Below are positions 36,770 to 44,845 of a DNA stretch of 64,000 nucleotides, piece after piece. The stretch spans positions 31,877 through 95,876 of the forward strand of contig NZ_JOEM01000032.1 in the NCBI RefSeq assembly GCF_000718135.1, written 5' to 3'. How positions within the stretch are numbered: the stretch's first letter is position 1; the number at the start of each line of letters is the position of its first letter. The notes under the pieces were generated by a model that saw nothing but the letters and a program-made list of their open reading frames with translations, was not told the origin of the DNA and searched no databases. This stretch comes from Streptomyces cyaneofuscatus (GTDB taxonomy: Bacteria; Actinomycetota; Actinomycetes; Streptomycetales; Streptomycetaceae). Both the position numbers and the translations under genes were made by a program.

Positions 36770-38229
36770 GGCCCTGAGGTGGCGGGACCGGCCGTGGTGC
36801 GGGGCTCCTTGCGGCGGGGGCGGCCGAAGCGGCGGGCGACTCGGCGGCCGTGGCCGCGGCGGCCGCGGTCCGGGGTGCTGCCGTGCAGGCCTATCCAGAT
36901 GCGGACCTCCGTGCCGCCGAGCACGGAGCGGCCGATGCGCAGGTCGCCGCCGGTGGACTCGGCGACCCGGCGCACGATGTCCAGGCCGAGGCCGGTGGAG
37001 CCGACCGCGCCCGGCTTGGTGGTGCCGCTGGCGCCCCGGGCCAGGGCCGCCTCCGGGTCGGCGATGCCGGGGCCCGCGTCGGAGACGAGGACGATGACCG
37101 CGTCGCCGCTGTGGTGGACGTCGACGGCGAAGGCGGTGCCCTCGGGGGTGTGGCGGAAGACGTTGCCGAGCAACGCGTCGAGGGCGGCGGCCAGTTCGGG
37201 GCGGGCGACGGGGATGCGTACCGTACGGTCCACTCCCGCGAGCCGCACCTCACGGCCCTCGTCCTCCGCCAGCGCCGACCAGAAGCCCATCCGCTCCCGG
37301 ATCACCTCGGAGGCGTCGCACCCGGCCCCGGCGCCCGTCTGGACGCCCTGGGTCTGCGGGCGCTGCTCGCGGGCGGTGCGGATGATCGTGTCGACCTCGT
37401 GCTCCAGCTGCTCGACCGCGGCCCGGGTCTGGTCGGCCGCCGGGCCCTCGCCGAGCGATGCGGCGTTCAGCCGGAGGACGGTGAGCGGGGTGCGGAGCCG
37501 GTGCGAGAGGTCGGCGGCGAGCTCGCGCTCGTTGGCCAGGAGCTGGACGACCTGGTCGGCCATGGAGTTGAACGCGACGGCGGCGGAACGGAGTTCGGTG
37601 GGGCCCTCCTCGGGAACCCGGGTGCCGAGCCGCCCCTCCCCCAGGTCCTGGGCGGCGCCCGCGAGGCGCTGGGCGGGCTGGACCATCCGTACGCCGAGCC
37701 GGTCCGCGACCGCCACCGAGCCGACGATCAGGGCGACGCCGACCCCGGCCAGGATCAGCCAGGCGGTGGCGACCCCGTTGGAGACCTCGCCCTCGGGTAC
37801 GAAGACCTCCACGACCGCGATGTCCCCGGTGGAGAGCGCGGTGGGCTGGAGCAGGGCGAAGCCGTCGGTGACCTCGGTGATGGAGGCGCGGCCCGCCTTC
37901 CGTACGGTCGCGACGTCCTTGGGGCTCGCCCGCCGGGTGCCGATGTCCAGCGCCTCGCCCTCGGTTCCGTCCGCCGCCTTCTCGGGGGCGGGGACGTGGA
38001 CGGCGAGCCGGCCCCGGTCGCCGGATTCCGTGGAGAGGACGGCCCGGGTCAGCTCCTCGCGGTCGGTGGTGATGGAGAGCGCCGGGGCGATCATCGCGGC
38101 CTGGCGTTCGGCGTCGGAGAAGGCCCGGTCGCTGGCCATCTCCCGGATGACCAGACCGAGCGGTACGGCGAAGGCGATGACGACCATGGCGGTGACCGCC
38201 AGACACACCTTGACGAGCGCCCACCTCAT
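36763..38229 (-). CDS. Sensor histidine kinase
   Basis: This 488-residue membrane kinase has TM1 at about residues 5-28, an extracytoplasmic sensor region to about 155, TM2 (TAWLILAGVGVALIVGSVAVA), a HAMP domain, the H-box LAADLSHRLRTPLTVLR (phospho-His in SHRLRTP), and the catalytic ATPase boxes ALLGNVFRHT (N), VSDAGPGI (G1) and GSTGLGLDIV (G2). A basic tail follows. The ATG overlaps the response regulator's TGA (ATGA), so they form a coupled pair. The signal is unknown. Confidence 0.92.
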   Translation of the reverse strand: MRWALVKVCLAVTAMVVIAFAVPLGLVIREMASDRAFSDAERQAAMIAPALSITTDREELTRAVLSTESGDRGRLAVHVPAPEKAADGTEGEALDIGTRRASPKDVATVRKAGRASITEVTDGFALLQPTALSTGDIAVVEVFVPEGEVSNGVATAWLILAGVGVALIVGSVAVADRLGVRMVQPAQRLAGAAQDLGEGRLGTRVPEEGPTELRSAAVAFNSMADQVVQLLANERELAADLSHRLRTPLTVLRLNAASLGEGPAADQTRAAVEQLEHEVDTIIRTAREQRPQTQGVQTGAGAGCDASEVIRERMGFWSALAEDEGREVRLAGVDRTVRIPVARPELAAALDALLGNVFRHTPEGTAFAVDVHHSGDAVIVLVSDAGPGIADPEAALARGASGTTKPGAVGSTGLGLDIVRRVAESTGGDLRIGRSVLGGTEVRIWIGLHGSTPDRGRRGHGRRVARRFGRPRRKEPRTTAGPATSGPS

Positions 38230-38966
38230 GCGGGCGGCTCCGTGGCCGGGGCGCCGGGGGGCGGCGCGTCGGCGGGCGGCTGGAGCTTCACGCCGACCCC
38301 GCGCAGGGTGTGCAGATAGCGCGGCCGGGCGGCGGTCTCTCCGAGCTTGCGGCGGAGCCAGGAAAGGTGGACGTCGATGGTCTGGTCGTCGCCGTACGAC
38401 TGCTGCCACACCTCGGCCAGCAGCTCCTTGCGGGCGACGACCACCCCGGGGCGCCCGGCGAGGAAGGTCAGCAGGTCGAACTCGCGGCGGGTCAGGTCGA
38501 GTTCAGACCCGTCCAGTTCGGCGCGGCGGCGCAGCGGGTCGATGGCGAGCCCGCCGACGCGGATGACCCGGGGCGGCGGCGCCTGGTCTCCGGCCGCGCG
38601 GGAGCGGCGCAGGACGGCGGCCATGCGGGCGGAGAGGTGCTCCACGGAGAAAGGTTTGGTCAGGTAGTCGTCGGCGCCGTCGTTGAGCAGCCGGACGATC
38701 TCGCTCTCGTCGTCCCGGGCGGTGGCGATGATGACCGGGACGTCCGTGATGGACCGCAGCATCTTGAGCGCCTCGGCGCCGTCCAGGTCGGGCAGCCCGA
38801 GATCGAGGATGACCACGTCGAAGCGGAAGTGCGCGACCTCGCGCAGCGCTTCGAGCGCGGTGCCCACACTCCGTACCGTGTGGGAGGCCTCACTGAGGTG
38901 CCGGATGAGGGCGGAACGTACGAACTGGTCGTCCTCGACCACGAGCACACTTGCCATGGGCGGCAC
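38226..38966 (-). CDS. OmpR-family response regulator
   Basis: This 246-residue protein has a receiver domain with the phospho-acceptor Asp in VVILDLGLPDLDG (D55 from the GTG, D52 from the ATG at 38957) and Lys in LTKPFSVEHL. The winged-helix domain is LTRREFDLLTFLAGRPGVVVARKELL and TIDVHLSWLRRKLGE. The start is either GTG 38966 or ATG 38957; the former has GGATGG at a workable distance. It is cotranscribed with the kinase. The 36741 repeats have the right geometry for its binding. Confidence 0.92.
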   Translation of the reverse strand: MPPMASVLVVEDDQFVRSALIRHLSEASHTVRSVGTALEALREVAHFRFDVVILDLGLPDLDGAEALKMLRSITDVPVIIATARDDESEIVRLLNDGADDYLTKPFSVEHLSARMAAVLRRSRAAGDQAPPPRVIRVGGLAIDPLRRRAELDGSELDLTRREFDLLTFLAGRPGVVVARKELLAEVWQQSYGDDQTIDVHLSWLRRKLGETAARPRYLHTLRGVGVKLQPPADAPPPGAPATEPPA

Positions 38967-39100
38967 CGTACGCCATCCGGTCGGGCCGGGTCCCTGCCCC
39001 GTCCCACCTCGCCGGAATCCTCCGCAAAGGCCGGAACGTCAACGGAATGAGACGTACCGGAAGGGGACAGTCAAGGTGTGCGTGGTGCAGGATGTGCCGG

Positions 39101-39682
39101 ATGCAACGAGGACTCGTACACGCGCTCGCGTGGTCGCTCGCCACCGGCGCGGCGGTCACGCTGTCGTGGTGGGGTGTGCACACGGTCATGACGGGGACGG
39201 CGTACGACCCGCCCCGGGCCGTGCCCATCTCCGTGGGCGCGGGGGCCCCTCAGCGGATCGGGCAGTCCACCGAGGACCCGCTCGTCTCGTCGACGCACCG
39301 CTCCTCGCCGTCGCCCTCGCCCTCCCCCTCCTCTCCCTCGGCGGACAGCGGCAGCGCGAGCCCGTCACCGTCGGCCGCGCGCCCCTCCCGTACGCCGTCG
39401 AGCGCCCCGGCCGCCTCTCCGGCCTCGCCCAAGCCCGCCGCGAACTCCGGCGAGGTGAAGGGGTACCGCACCGACGGTGGCCGGGTCGTGTTCGAGCTGG
39501 GGAAGAGCTCGGCGAAGCTGGTCTCGGCGACGCCGGAGCCGGGCTGGTCGATGCAGGTGTGGACGAACGACGCCTGGATCCGGGTGGACTTCAGCGACGG
39601 GGGCGGCGTGGACGGGAAGACGTACTCCGTGTTCTGCACCTGGAACGGGACGCCGCCGACGGTGCAGGTCGTCGAACCGTAA
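39101..39682 (+). CDS. Membrane-anchored/secreted hypothetical with Ser/Pro linker
   Basis: The 193-residue protein has an N-terminal hydrophobic segment (VHALAWSLATGAAVTLSWWGV), a long Ser/Pro/Ala-rich extracytoplasmic linker (about residues 65-120), and a small C-terminal domain of ~65 residues (VVFELGKSSAKLVSATPEPGWSMQVW, TWNGTPPTVQV). AGGA sits 8 nt before the ATG. It is divergent from the two-component operon and may be its cognate envelope protein, but nothing proves that. I do not recognise the family. Confidence 0.7.
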   Translation: MQRGLVHALAWSLATGAAVTLSWWGVHTVMTGTAYDPPRAVPISVGAGAPQRIGQSTEDPLVSSTHRSSPSPSPSPSSPSADSGSASPSPSAARPSRTPSSAPAASPASPKPAANSGEVKGYRTDGGRVVFELGKSSAKLVSATPEPGWSMQVWTNDAWIRVDFSDGGGVDGKTYSVFCTWNGTPPTVQVVEP

Positions 39683-39690
39683 GCCGTTCG

Positions 39691-40587
39691 CTACGTCTCG
39701 AAGACGGACGGCGGCGGCGCGGGTGACGGCTTGGCCGCCGCGTCCGTGACGACCGCCGCGCCCCCGGTGAAGTCCGTGAGGCCCCGCCCGTGTTCGACCC
39801 GGCCGGGGTGCGGGTCGCTCGCCACCCGGCGGGTGAACTCGGCGACCGCCAGGGGCAGGGCGGAGGCGAGCAGGACCGCGTTGCCGAAGCGGCGGCCGCG
39901 CCAGACCACGGGGTCGGCGGCGAGCGCCAGTTCGGGGAAGACGGCGGCGGCCGTGGCCACCTGGCCGCGCAGGTGGGCGAGCGGGGGCCCGTCCGCGAGG
40001 TTCGCGGCGTACTGCCCGCCCGGCTTCAGCACCCGGCGTACGGCGGTGAGGAATTCGGCGGAGGTCAGGTGGGCCGGGGTCCGGGCGCCGCTGAAGACGT
40101 CCGCGATGACCAGGTCCGCCCAGCCGTCCGGGAACTTGCCCAGCCCTTCGCGGGCGTCCAGCGCCCGGACCCGTACGCGGGCCTGCGGGTCCAGCGGGAG
40201 CCGGTCGCGGACGAGCTGGACGAGGGCCGCGTCGACCTCCACGACCTGCTGGGTGGAGCGGGGGCGGGTGGCGGCGGTGTACCGGGCGAGGGTGAAGGCG
40301 CCGCCGCCGAGGTGCAGGACGTTCAAGGGCTGGAGCGGGGGCGCGGCGAGGTCGATGATGTGGCCGAGCCGGCGCTGGTAGGCGAAGGAGAGGTGGGCGG
40401 GGTCGCCGAGGTCCACGTGGGACTGCGGGGCGCCGTCCAGCAGCAGCGTCCAGCCGTCCGGGCGCTCCCGGTCGGGTATGAGCTCGGCGAGACCGCTGTC
40501 GACGGGACCGGAGAAGGGTTCGCGCTCGGCCCGGCCCGCGCCGCGGCGGTCCTTCTTGCCCCCGGTCGACGCTCCTCGTCGTGCCAC
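39691..40587 (-). CDS. Spermidine synthase-like methyltransferase-fold protein
   Basis: The 298-residue Rossmann protein of the SpeE-like group shows the nucleotide motif VLHLGGGAFTLARY, the acidic residue VVEVDAALVQLVRD, and ADLVIADVFSGARTP. It lacks the transmembrane half found in some actinobacterial SpeE fusions. Aminopropyl transfer is not assured, since many such actinobacterial proteins are only fold relatives. The 3' end lies 8 bp from the convergent secreted-protein gene. Confidence 0.8.
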   Translation of the reverse strand: MARRGASTGGKKDRRGAGRAEREPFSGPVDSGLAELIPDRERPDGWTLLLDGAPQSHVDLGDPAHLSFAYQRRLGHIIDLAAPPLQPLNVLHLGGGAFTLARYTAATRPRSTQQVVEVDAALVQLVRDRLPLDPQARVRVRALDAREGLGKFPDGWADLVIADVFSGARTPAHLTSAEFLTAVRRVLKPGGQYAANLADGPPLAHLRGQVATAAAVFPELALAADPVVWRGRRFGNAVLLASALPLAVAEFTRRVASDPHPGRVEHGRGLTDFTGGAAVVTDAAAKPSPAPPPSVFET

Positions 40588-40700
40588 GTGCGCTGGTCCT
40601 TGCTGGTCGGGGGCCCGGGATACCGGCAGCGGCGGAGGTGTCCGCCCGTCCGGCCATTATGGGCGCAGCGCCAGGAGGGGGCTCGGTTGCGGGCGCCCGC

Positions 40701-41165
40701 TCAGTTGCAGCCGTCGGCCGCCTCCAGCAGGCGGGCCGCCTGGTCGAGGGCGGCGCGGAGTACGGCGGGGTCGGTGACCGGGGCGTCCTCGGCGGGCGGG
40801 AGCAGCCAGCCGGCGCCGGCGGCGGGCGGGGTGGTGGGGAGGCGCAGCCCGCGGCCGTCGGTGCGCGTACAGGCGCTGCCCGGTACGTCCCAGGCGTCGG
40901 CGGTGCCGGGCGGGACGATGAAGCCGAGGGTGTCGCAGGCGCCGTTGTGCAGGACCGGGCCGACGGCCTCGTGGTCCCGGCCGCGGCGGAGGATGTCGAC
41001 GGCCTCCAGCCCTTGGCGGGCGGGGACGGTGACGAGGTCGCAGGGCTGGTCCGCAGGGGCGGGGCCCGTGGTCGGGGTGGTGGGGGTCGTGGTCGTCGTC
41101 GGGTTCGTCGCGTCCGGGTTCGTCGCGGTCGTCCGTGAGCCGGTCTCCATGCCGATGTGCAGCAA
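40701..41165 (-). CDS. Hypothetical protein, Thr/Pro-rich N-terminus
   Basis: This ~154-residue protein has an N-terminal low-complexity Thr/Pro segment, then a compact domain with two Cys (QPCDLVTVPA, NGACDTLGFIVPP) and a third near SACTRTDGRGLRLP. The TTG at 41165 is 7 nt after a GAGGAGGGG site; ATG 41150 is the alternative. It is divergent from the HTH-TPR regulator, a pairing common in Streptomyces. No known family was recognised and there is no clear signal peptide. Confidence 0.6.
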   Translation of the reverse strand: MLHIGMETGSRTTATNPDATNPTTTTTPTTPTTGPAPADQPCDLVTVPARQGLEAVDILRRGRDHEAVGPVLHNGACDTLGFIVPPGTADAWDVPGSACTRTDGRGLRLPTTPPAAGAGWLLPPAEDAPVTDPAVLRAALDQAARLLEAADGCN

Positions 41166-41417
41166 GGGAACCCCTCCTCTCATCGCCGAACGGAGCCACA
41201 CTCCGTCTCCACATGGACCAACGGCGGCGGAGCGTCAAGGGCTACGGGGCCACACCGCCGCAAAGGGTGGCAGTTCATGGCGGATCGCGGGCGGGATGCC
41301 CGCATATATCACGAATGCCCGTGTGTGTTCCCCGTCACAGCAGGTACGTTCTTGCTCCGCCGGGACACCGGAAAGCAGAACCCGGCTTGCACCGCTTGCA
41401 CCAGAGAGGGGCCGGCC

Positions 41418-42806
41418 ATGGTGTCGACAGGGGCAGTTCCCAACCTCGTCTTCCGCCAGCTGCGCGGACAGCGCTCCGCAGGAGAGTTCGCGGCCGCCGT
41501 CCGCCGGGCGGCGCGGGAGATCGGCGAGCAGGTCGCGTGCGATGCCCGGTACATCGGACGCGTGGAGTCCGGGGAGATCCGCTGTCCCAACTACGCGTAC
41601 GAACGGGTCTTCCTGCACATGTTCCCCGGGGCCTCCCTGGCCGACCTGGGGTTCTCGGCCCGCGAGAGCGTACGGGGGCGGGGGGCACGGGTCGTCTCCG
41701 AGCCGCCGCCGCCCGAGCCCGCCGCGCCCCCCGAACCCGGCGGGTCCCACCACACCGACGAGGAGAGCGACGTGCTGCGTCGCGTGTTCATGATGAGCGG
41801 CACGGCCACGGTGGCCGCCGCTTCCCTGGGGCTCGGCGGGGCGCCCGCCTCCGCCGCCAGGATCTCCCTGCCCGCGCAGCGCCGGGTCGGTGAGAGCGAG
41901 GTGGACGCCGTGGAGCAGGCGGTACGGCGGATCCGGGTGCTGGACGACCGGCACGGGGCGGACGGGCTCTACCGGCAGGCCTCGCGGCCGCTGAAGGCGG
42001 CGTACGAGCTGCTGGACGCCGGGACCACCACCCGGCGGGCGACCGCGGACCGGCTGCACGCGGGGGCGGGCGAGCTGGCCATCTCGGTGGGGTGGCTGGC
42101 CCATGACTCGGGGCGGTTCGGCGACGCGCGCTCGCACTACGCGGAGGCGCTGGCGACGGCGCGGCTGGCGGGGGACGCGGGTCTTGAGGCGCACGCGTTC
42201 TGCAACACGTCGTTCCTGGCGCGGGACGCGGGGCGGCCCCGGGAGGCGGTACGGGCGGCCGAGGCCGGGCAGCGGGCGGCCCGCACGCTGGGCTCGCCCC
42301 GGCTGCTGGCGCTGCTCGCGCTGCGGGAGGCGGGGGGCCGGGCGGGGCTCGGGGACCGTACGGGGTGCGACCGGGCGATCGGGCGGGCCCGGGCGGCGTT
42401 CGAGCGGGGGGCCGCCGGGGGTGACCCGGAGTGGATGAGCTTCTTCCGGGAGGCGGAGCTGGAGCTGCTGGAGGCGCAGTGCTGGTCGGCGCTGGGCGAC
42501 TGGTCCCGGGCGGCGCGGCACGGGCGGCGGGCGGCGGCGCTCCAGGACGCGCACTTCACCCGGAACCTGGCGCTGTACCGGGCGCAGCTGACGGGGGACC
42601 TGGCGCGGGCGGGGCGGGTGGAGGAGGCGGCGGCGACGGGCCACCAGGTGCTGGACCTGCTGGACCGGGTCCAGTCCTCGCGGATCCGGGGGATGGTGGC
42701 GGGGGCGGTACGGGTGCTGGAGGCTCGGGCGGGTGGGGTGTCGGCGGCGACGTCTTTCCTGACCCGCCACCGGGAGTCGACCACATCAAGCCCGTCCGGC
42801 GTTTGA
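41418..42806 (+). CDS. HTH (XRE-like) N-terminal, TPR C-terminal regulator
   Basis: This 462-residue protein has an N-terminal ~75-residue helical DNA-binding-like region (VFRQLRGQRSAGEFAAAVRRAA ... YIGRVESGE), a Pro-rich linker, a hydrophobic stretch FMMSGTATVAAASLGLGG, and a long TPR-type helical array (about residues 190-445). This architecture resembles the NsdA/NsdB-type regulators of Streptomyces development; orthology is not claimed. The ATG at 41418 has GAGAGGGG upstream. The final residues SSPSGV and the stop come from the dispersed 22-bp repeat, as in the aspartate decarboxylase. Confidence 0.75.
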   Translation: MVSTGAVPNLVFRQLRGQRSAGEFAAAVRRAAREIGEQVACDARYIGRVESGEIRCPNYAYERVFLHMFPGASLADLGFSARESVRGRGARVVSEPPPPEPAAPPEPGGSHHTDEESDVLRRVFMMSGTATVAAASLGLGGAPASAARISLPAQRRVGESEVDAVEQAVRRIRVLDDRHGADGLYRQASRPLKAAYELLDAGTTTRRATADRLHAGAGELAISVGWLAHDSGRFGDARSHYAEALATARLAGDAGLEAHAFCNTSFLARDAGRPREAVRAAEAGQRAARTLGSPRLLALLALREAGGRAGLGDRTGCDRAIGRARAAFERGAAGGDPEWMSFFREAELELLEAQCWSALGDWSRAARHGRRAAALQDAHFTRNLALYRAQLTGDLARAGRVEEAAATGHQVLDLLDRVQSSRIRGMVAGAVRVLEARAGGVSAATSFLTRHRESTTSSPSGV

Positions 42807-42810
42807 GGAC
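42789..42810 (+). repeat. Dispersed 22-bp repeat, copy 2 (forward)
   Basis: Identical over 22 bp to the copy at 34998. It supplies the last codons and TGA stop of the HTH-TPR gene. Confidence 0.9.
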
Positions 42811-42898
42811 GGAGCCCTTGCCCGGGTGGGCGGGCGCCCCTGCGGATCCCGTGGCGCGGGAGATCCATGCGTGCGCCCGGAACGTGCTCGACGGTTCC

Positions 42899-42920
42899 GT
42901 CCTCAAACGCCGGACGGGCT
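42899..42920 (-). repeat. Dispersed 22-bp repeat, copy 3 (inverted)
   Basis: The exact reverse complement of copies 1 and 2. With copy 2 it can form a perfect 22-bp stem around an 88-nt loop in transcripts leaving the HTH-TPR gene. Confidence 0.9.
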
Positions 42921-42972
42921 GGAATGCGCAAGGGTTCCGTCCAGCGGCGGGCCCGGGTGGGCCCGGGGGTCC

Positions 42973-42994
42973 GTCCTCGAACGCCGGACGGGCT
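42973..42994 (-). repeat. Dispersed 22-bp repeat, copy 4 (inverted), plus fragment at 43001-43016
   Basis: The reverse complement with one mismatch (CTCGAACG for CTCAAACG). A degenerate fragment GGCGCCGGACAGGCTT follows at 43001-43016 and overlaps the stop of the histidine phosphatase gene. The 208-bp gap between the convergent genes thus consists largely of this repeat family. Confidence 0.85.
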
Positions 42995-43014
42995 GGGAAA
43001 GGCGCCGGACAGGC

Positions 43015-43614
43015 TTAAAAGCCCTCCAGGTGCCCCGTGTCGTTCCAGCGTTCCAGGGCCGGGAGGCCGTACGCCCAGGCCAGCACCGACAGTGACGTCG
43101 GCTCCAGGCGCAGGCGGGCGCCGAAGGACACGTCCTCGCCCAGCCAGCGCGCGGCGAGCACCCGCAGGATGTGGCCGTGGGCGAAGACCAGCACGTCCCG
43201 GTCGGCCGAGCGCGCCCACTCCACCACCTCGTCCGCCCGGGCGGTGATCTCCGCGAGGGACTCCCCCTCCGGGACCCCGTCGCGCCAGATCAGCCAGTCC
43301 GGCCGGTCCGCCTTGATCTGCGCCGGGGTGAGCCCCTCGTACGCCCCGTAGTCCCACTCCATCAGCGCGTCCCACGGCTCCGCCCGCTCCCCGAACCCGG
43401 CGAGCTCGCACGTCTCGGACGCCCGGACGAGCGGGCTGGTGCGGACCTCGACGCCGGGCAGACCGCCCCAGGGCGCCCGGTGCAGCCGTTCGCCGAGCAG
43501 CTTCGCGCCCTCGCGGCCGGTGTCCAGGAGCGGGATGTCCGTCCTGCCGGTGTGGTTGCCCTGGACCGACCACTGGGTCTGGCCATGCCGAGCGAGCAGG
43601 ATGCGCGGTGCCAT
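43015..43614 (-). CDS. Histidine phosphatase (phosphoglycerate mutase-like) family protein
   Basis: This 199-residue enzyme has the phospho-His motif [11 protein letters not shown] at the N-terminus, catalytic Arg in [15 protein letters not shown], the proton donor in [10 protein letters not shown] and the second His in [10 protein letters not shown]. It probably acts as an acid phosphatase on a small phosphorylated metabolite. The ATG at 43614 gives the normal length, with a GGGAG site upstream. Its stop lies in the repeat-rich gap. Confidence 0.9.
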   Translation of the reverse strand: MAPRILLARHGQTQWSVQGNHTGRTDIPLLDTGREGAKLLGERLHRAPWGGLPGVEVRTSPLVRASETCELAGFGERAEPWDALMEWDYGAYEGLTPAQIKADRPDWLIWRDGVPEGESLAEITARADEVVEWARSADRDVLVFAHGHILRVLAARWLGEDVSFGARLRLEPTSLSVLAWAYGLPALERWNDTGHLEGF

Positions 43615-43855
43615 GAAGGCTCTCCCTGGAACGGTGGTGCTGGGCCTTCCATCATCCCGTACCGCCGCCCGAGGCAACCTCCGGGGCGGTGGCGACGTCC
43701 CTCTGTGAGCGACCGTCCGCCGCGGTACCGGAGCCGCGACGGGGCAGGTTGCGTACGGGACGTCCGGAAGGGGACCCCCGGGGGCGTCGGCGGCTTACCT
43801 CCGCCTTACGGTTGAACGCCCGCCGTCGGCCGCATGAACATGGGGGAGCCACCGG

Positions 43856-44845
43856 ATGCCGCACGCCACCGCCCTGCCCGCGACCGGTCACCGGCCCCGC
43901 TGGTGGACGGAACTCCCACTGATCGCGGTGGTGTACGGCCTGTACTCGATGGGCCGCCTCCTGGTGCGCGGCGATGTGTCGATGGCGGTCGACAACGGCC
44001 TGGCGATCCTCCGGTTCGAGCAGGCGTTCCACCTCAATGCCGAGCACCCGCTGAACCGTCTCTTCACCAGCACCCCCTCCATAGGCATACCCGCCGACTT
44101 CGCGTACGCCTCCCTGCACTACCTGGTCACCCCGGCGATCCTGATCTGGATGTTCCGGCGCAGATCGGCCGCGTACCGGGCGGCCCGGGTCTGGCTGATG
44201 AACTCGACCCTGCTCGGTCTGATCGGCTTCACCCTGGTGCCGACCTGCCCGCCCCGGCTGCTGGACGCGAGCCACGGCTTCGTCGACACGATGGCGCAGT
44301 ACAGCGCGTACGGCTGGTGGGGCGCCGGCGCGAGCGCCCCGCGCGGGCTGAGCGGGATGACCAACCAGTACGCGGCCATGCCGAGCCTGCACGTCGGCTG
44401 GTCCCTGTGGTGCGGCATCCTCCTGTGGCGCCACGCCCGGCACCCCCTGCTGCGGGCCGCCGGCATCGCGTACCCCCTGGTCACCACGGTCATCGTCATG
44501 GGCACCGCCAACCACTATTTCCTGGACGCGGTCGCGGGCGGCGCCGTGATGGGGCTCGGAGCCCTGCTGACCAGGCCGGTCATGCGGCTGGCCGACCGGG
44601 TGAAGGGGCGTCTGGGGACCGCCTTCGCCACCGTGCGTACCGTCTCCGAGCCCGTGAAGTCCCCGATTGTCAGTGCCGGATGCAAGACTTCCGCGGGTGA
44701 GCGAATCCCCGGCCAGCGGACCTCCTCCGCAGATTCCCCCGACGCGGCAGCCGACGGCGCAGGTCCAGGCAGAGCGACCGGCGCAGGTCCGGGCGCAGCG
44801 ACCGGCGCCCCGGCCGACGACGACGCTCCGGCAGCGGCTCGCTGA
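43856..44845 (+). CDS. PAP2-family membrane phosphatase / lipid phosphotransferase
   Basis: The 329-residue protein has about six membrane spans and the PAP2 motifs AAMPSLHVGWS (first His) and TANHYFLDAVAGG (second His and Asp), of the type related to inositol-phosphoceramide synthases. It probably dephosphorylates or transfers a lipid-phosphate headgroup at the outer membrane face. The C-terminal ~70 residues are Ala/Gly/Asp-rich and unstructured. This tail region overlaps the next gene by 149 nt in another frame. Confidence 0.82.
   Translation: MPHATALPATGHRPRWWTELPLIAVVYGLYSMGRLLVRGDVSMAVDNGLAILRFEQAFHLNAEHPLNRLFTSTPSIGIPADFAYASLHYLVTPAILIWMFRRRSAAYRAARVWLMNSTLLGLIGFTLVPTCPPRLLDASHGFVDTMAQYSAYGWWGAGASAPRGLSGMTNQYAAMPSLHVGWSLWCGILLWRHARHPLLRAAGIAYPLVTTVIVMGTANHYFLDAVAGGAVMGLGALLTRPVMRLADRVKGRLGTAFATVRTVSEPVKSPIVSAGCKTSAGERIPGQRTSSADSPDAAADGAGPGRATGAGPGAATGAPADDDAPAAAR

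Noticed and set aside
42789..43016. CRISPR array
   Set aside because: The 22-bp repeats are in both orientations, irregularly spaced and few in number, with no cas genes nearby. They are a dispersed intergenic repeat.
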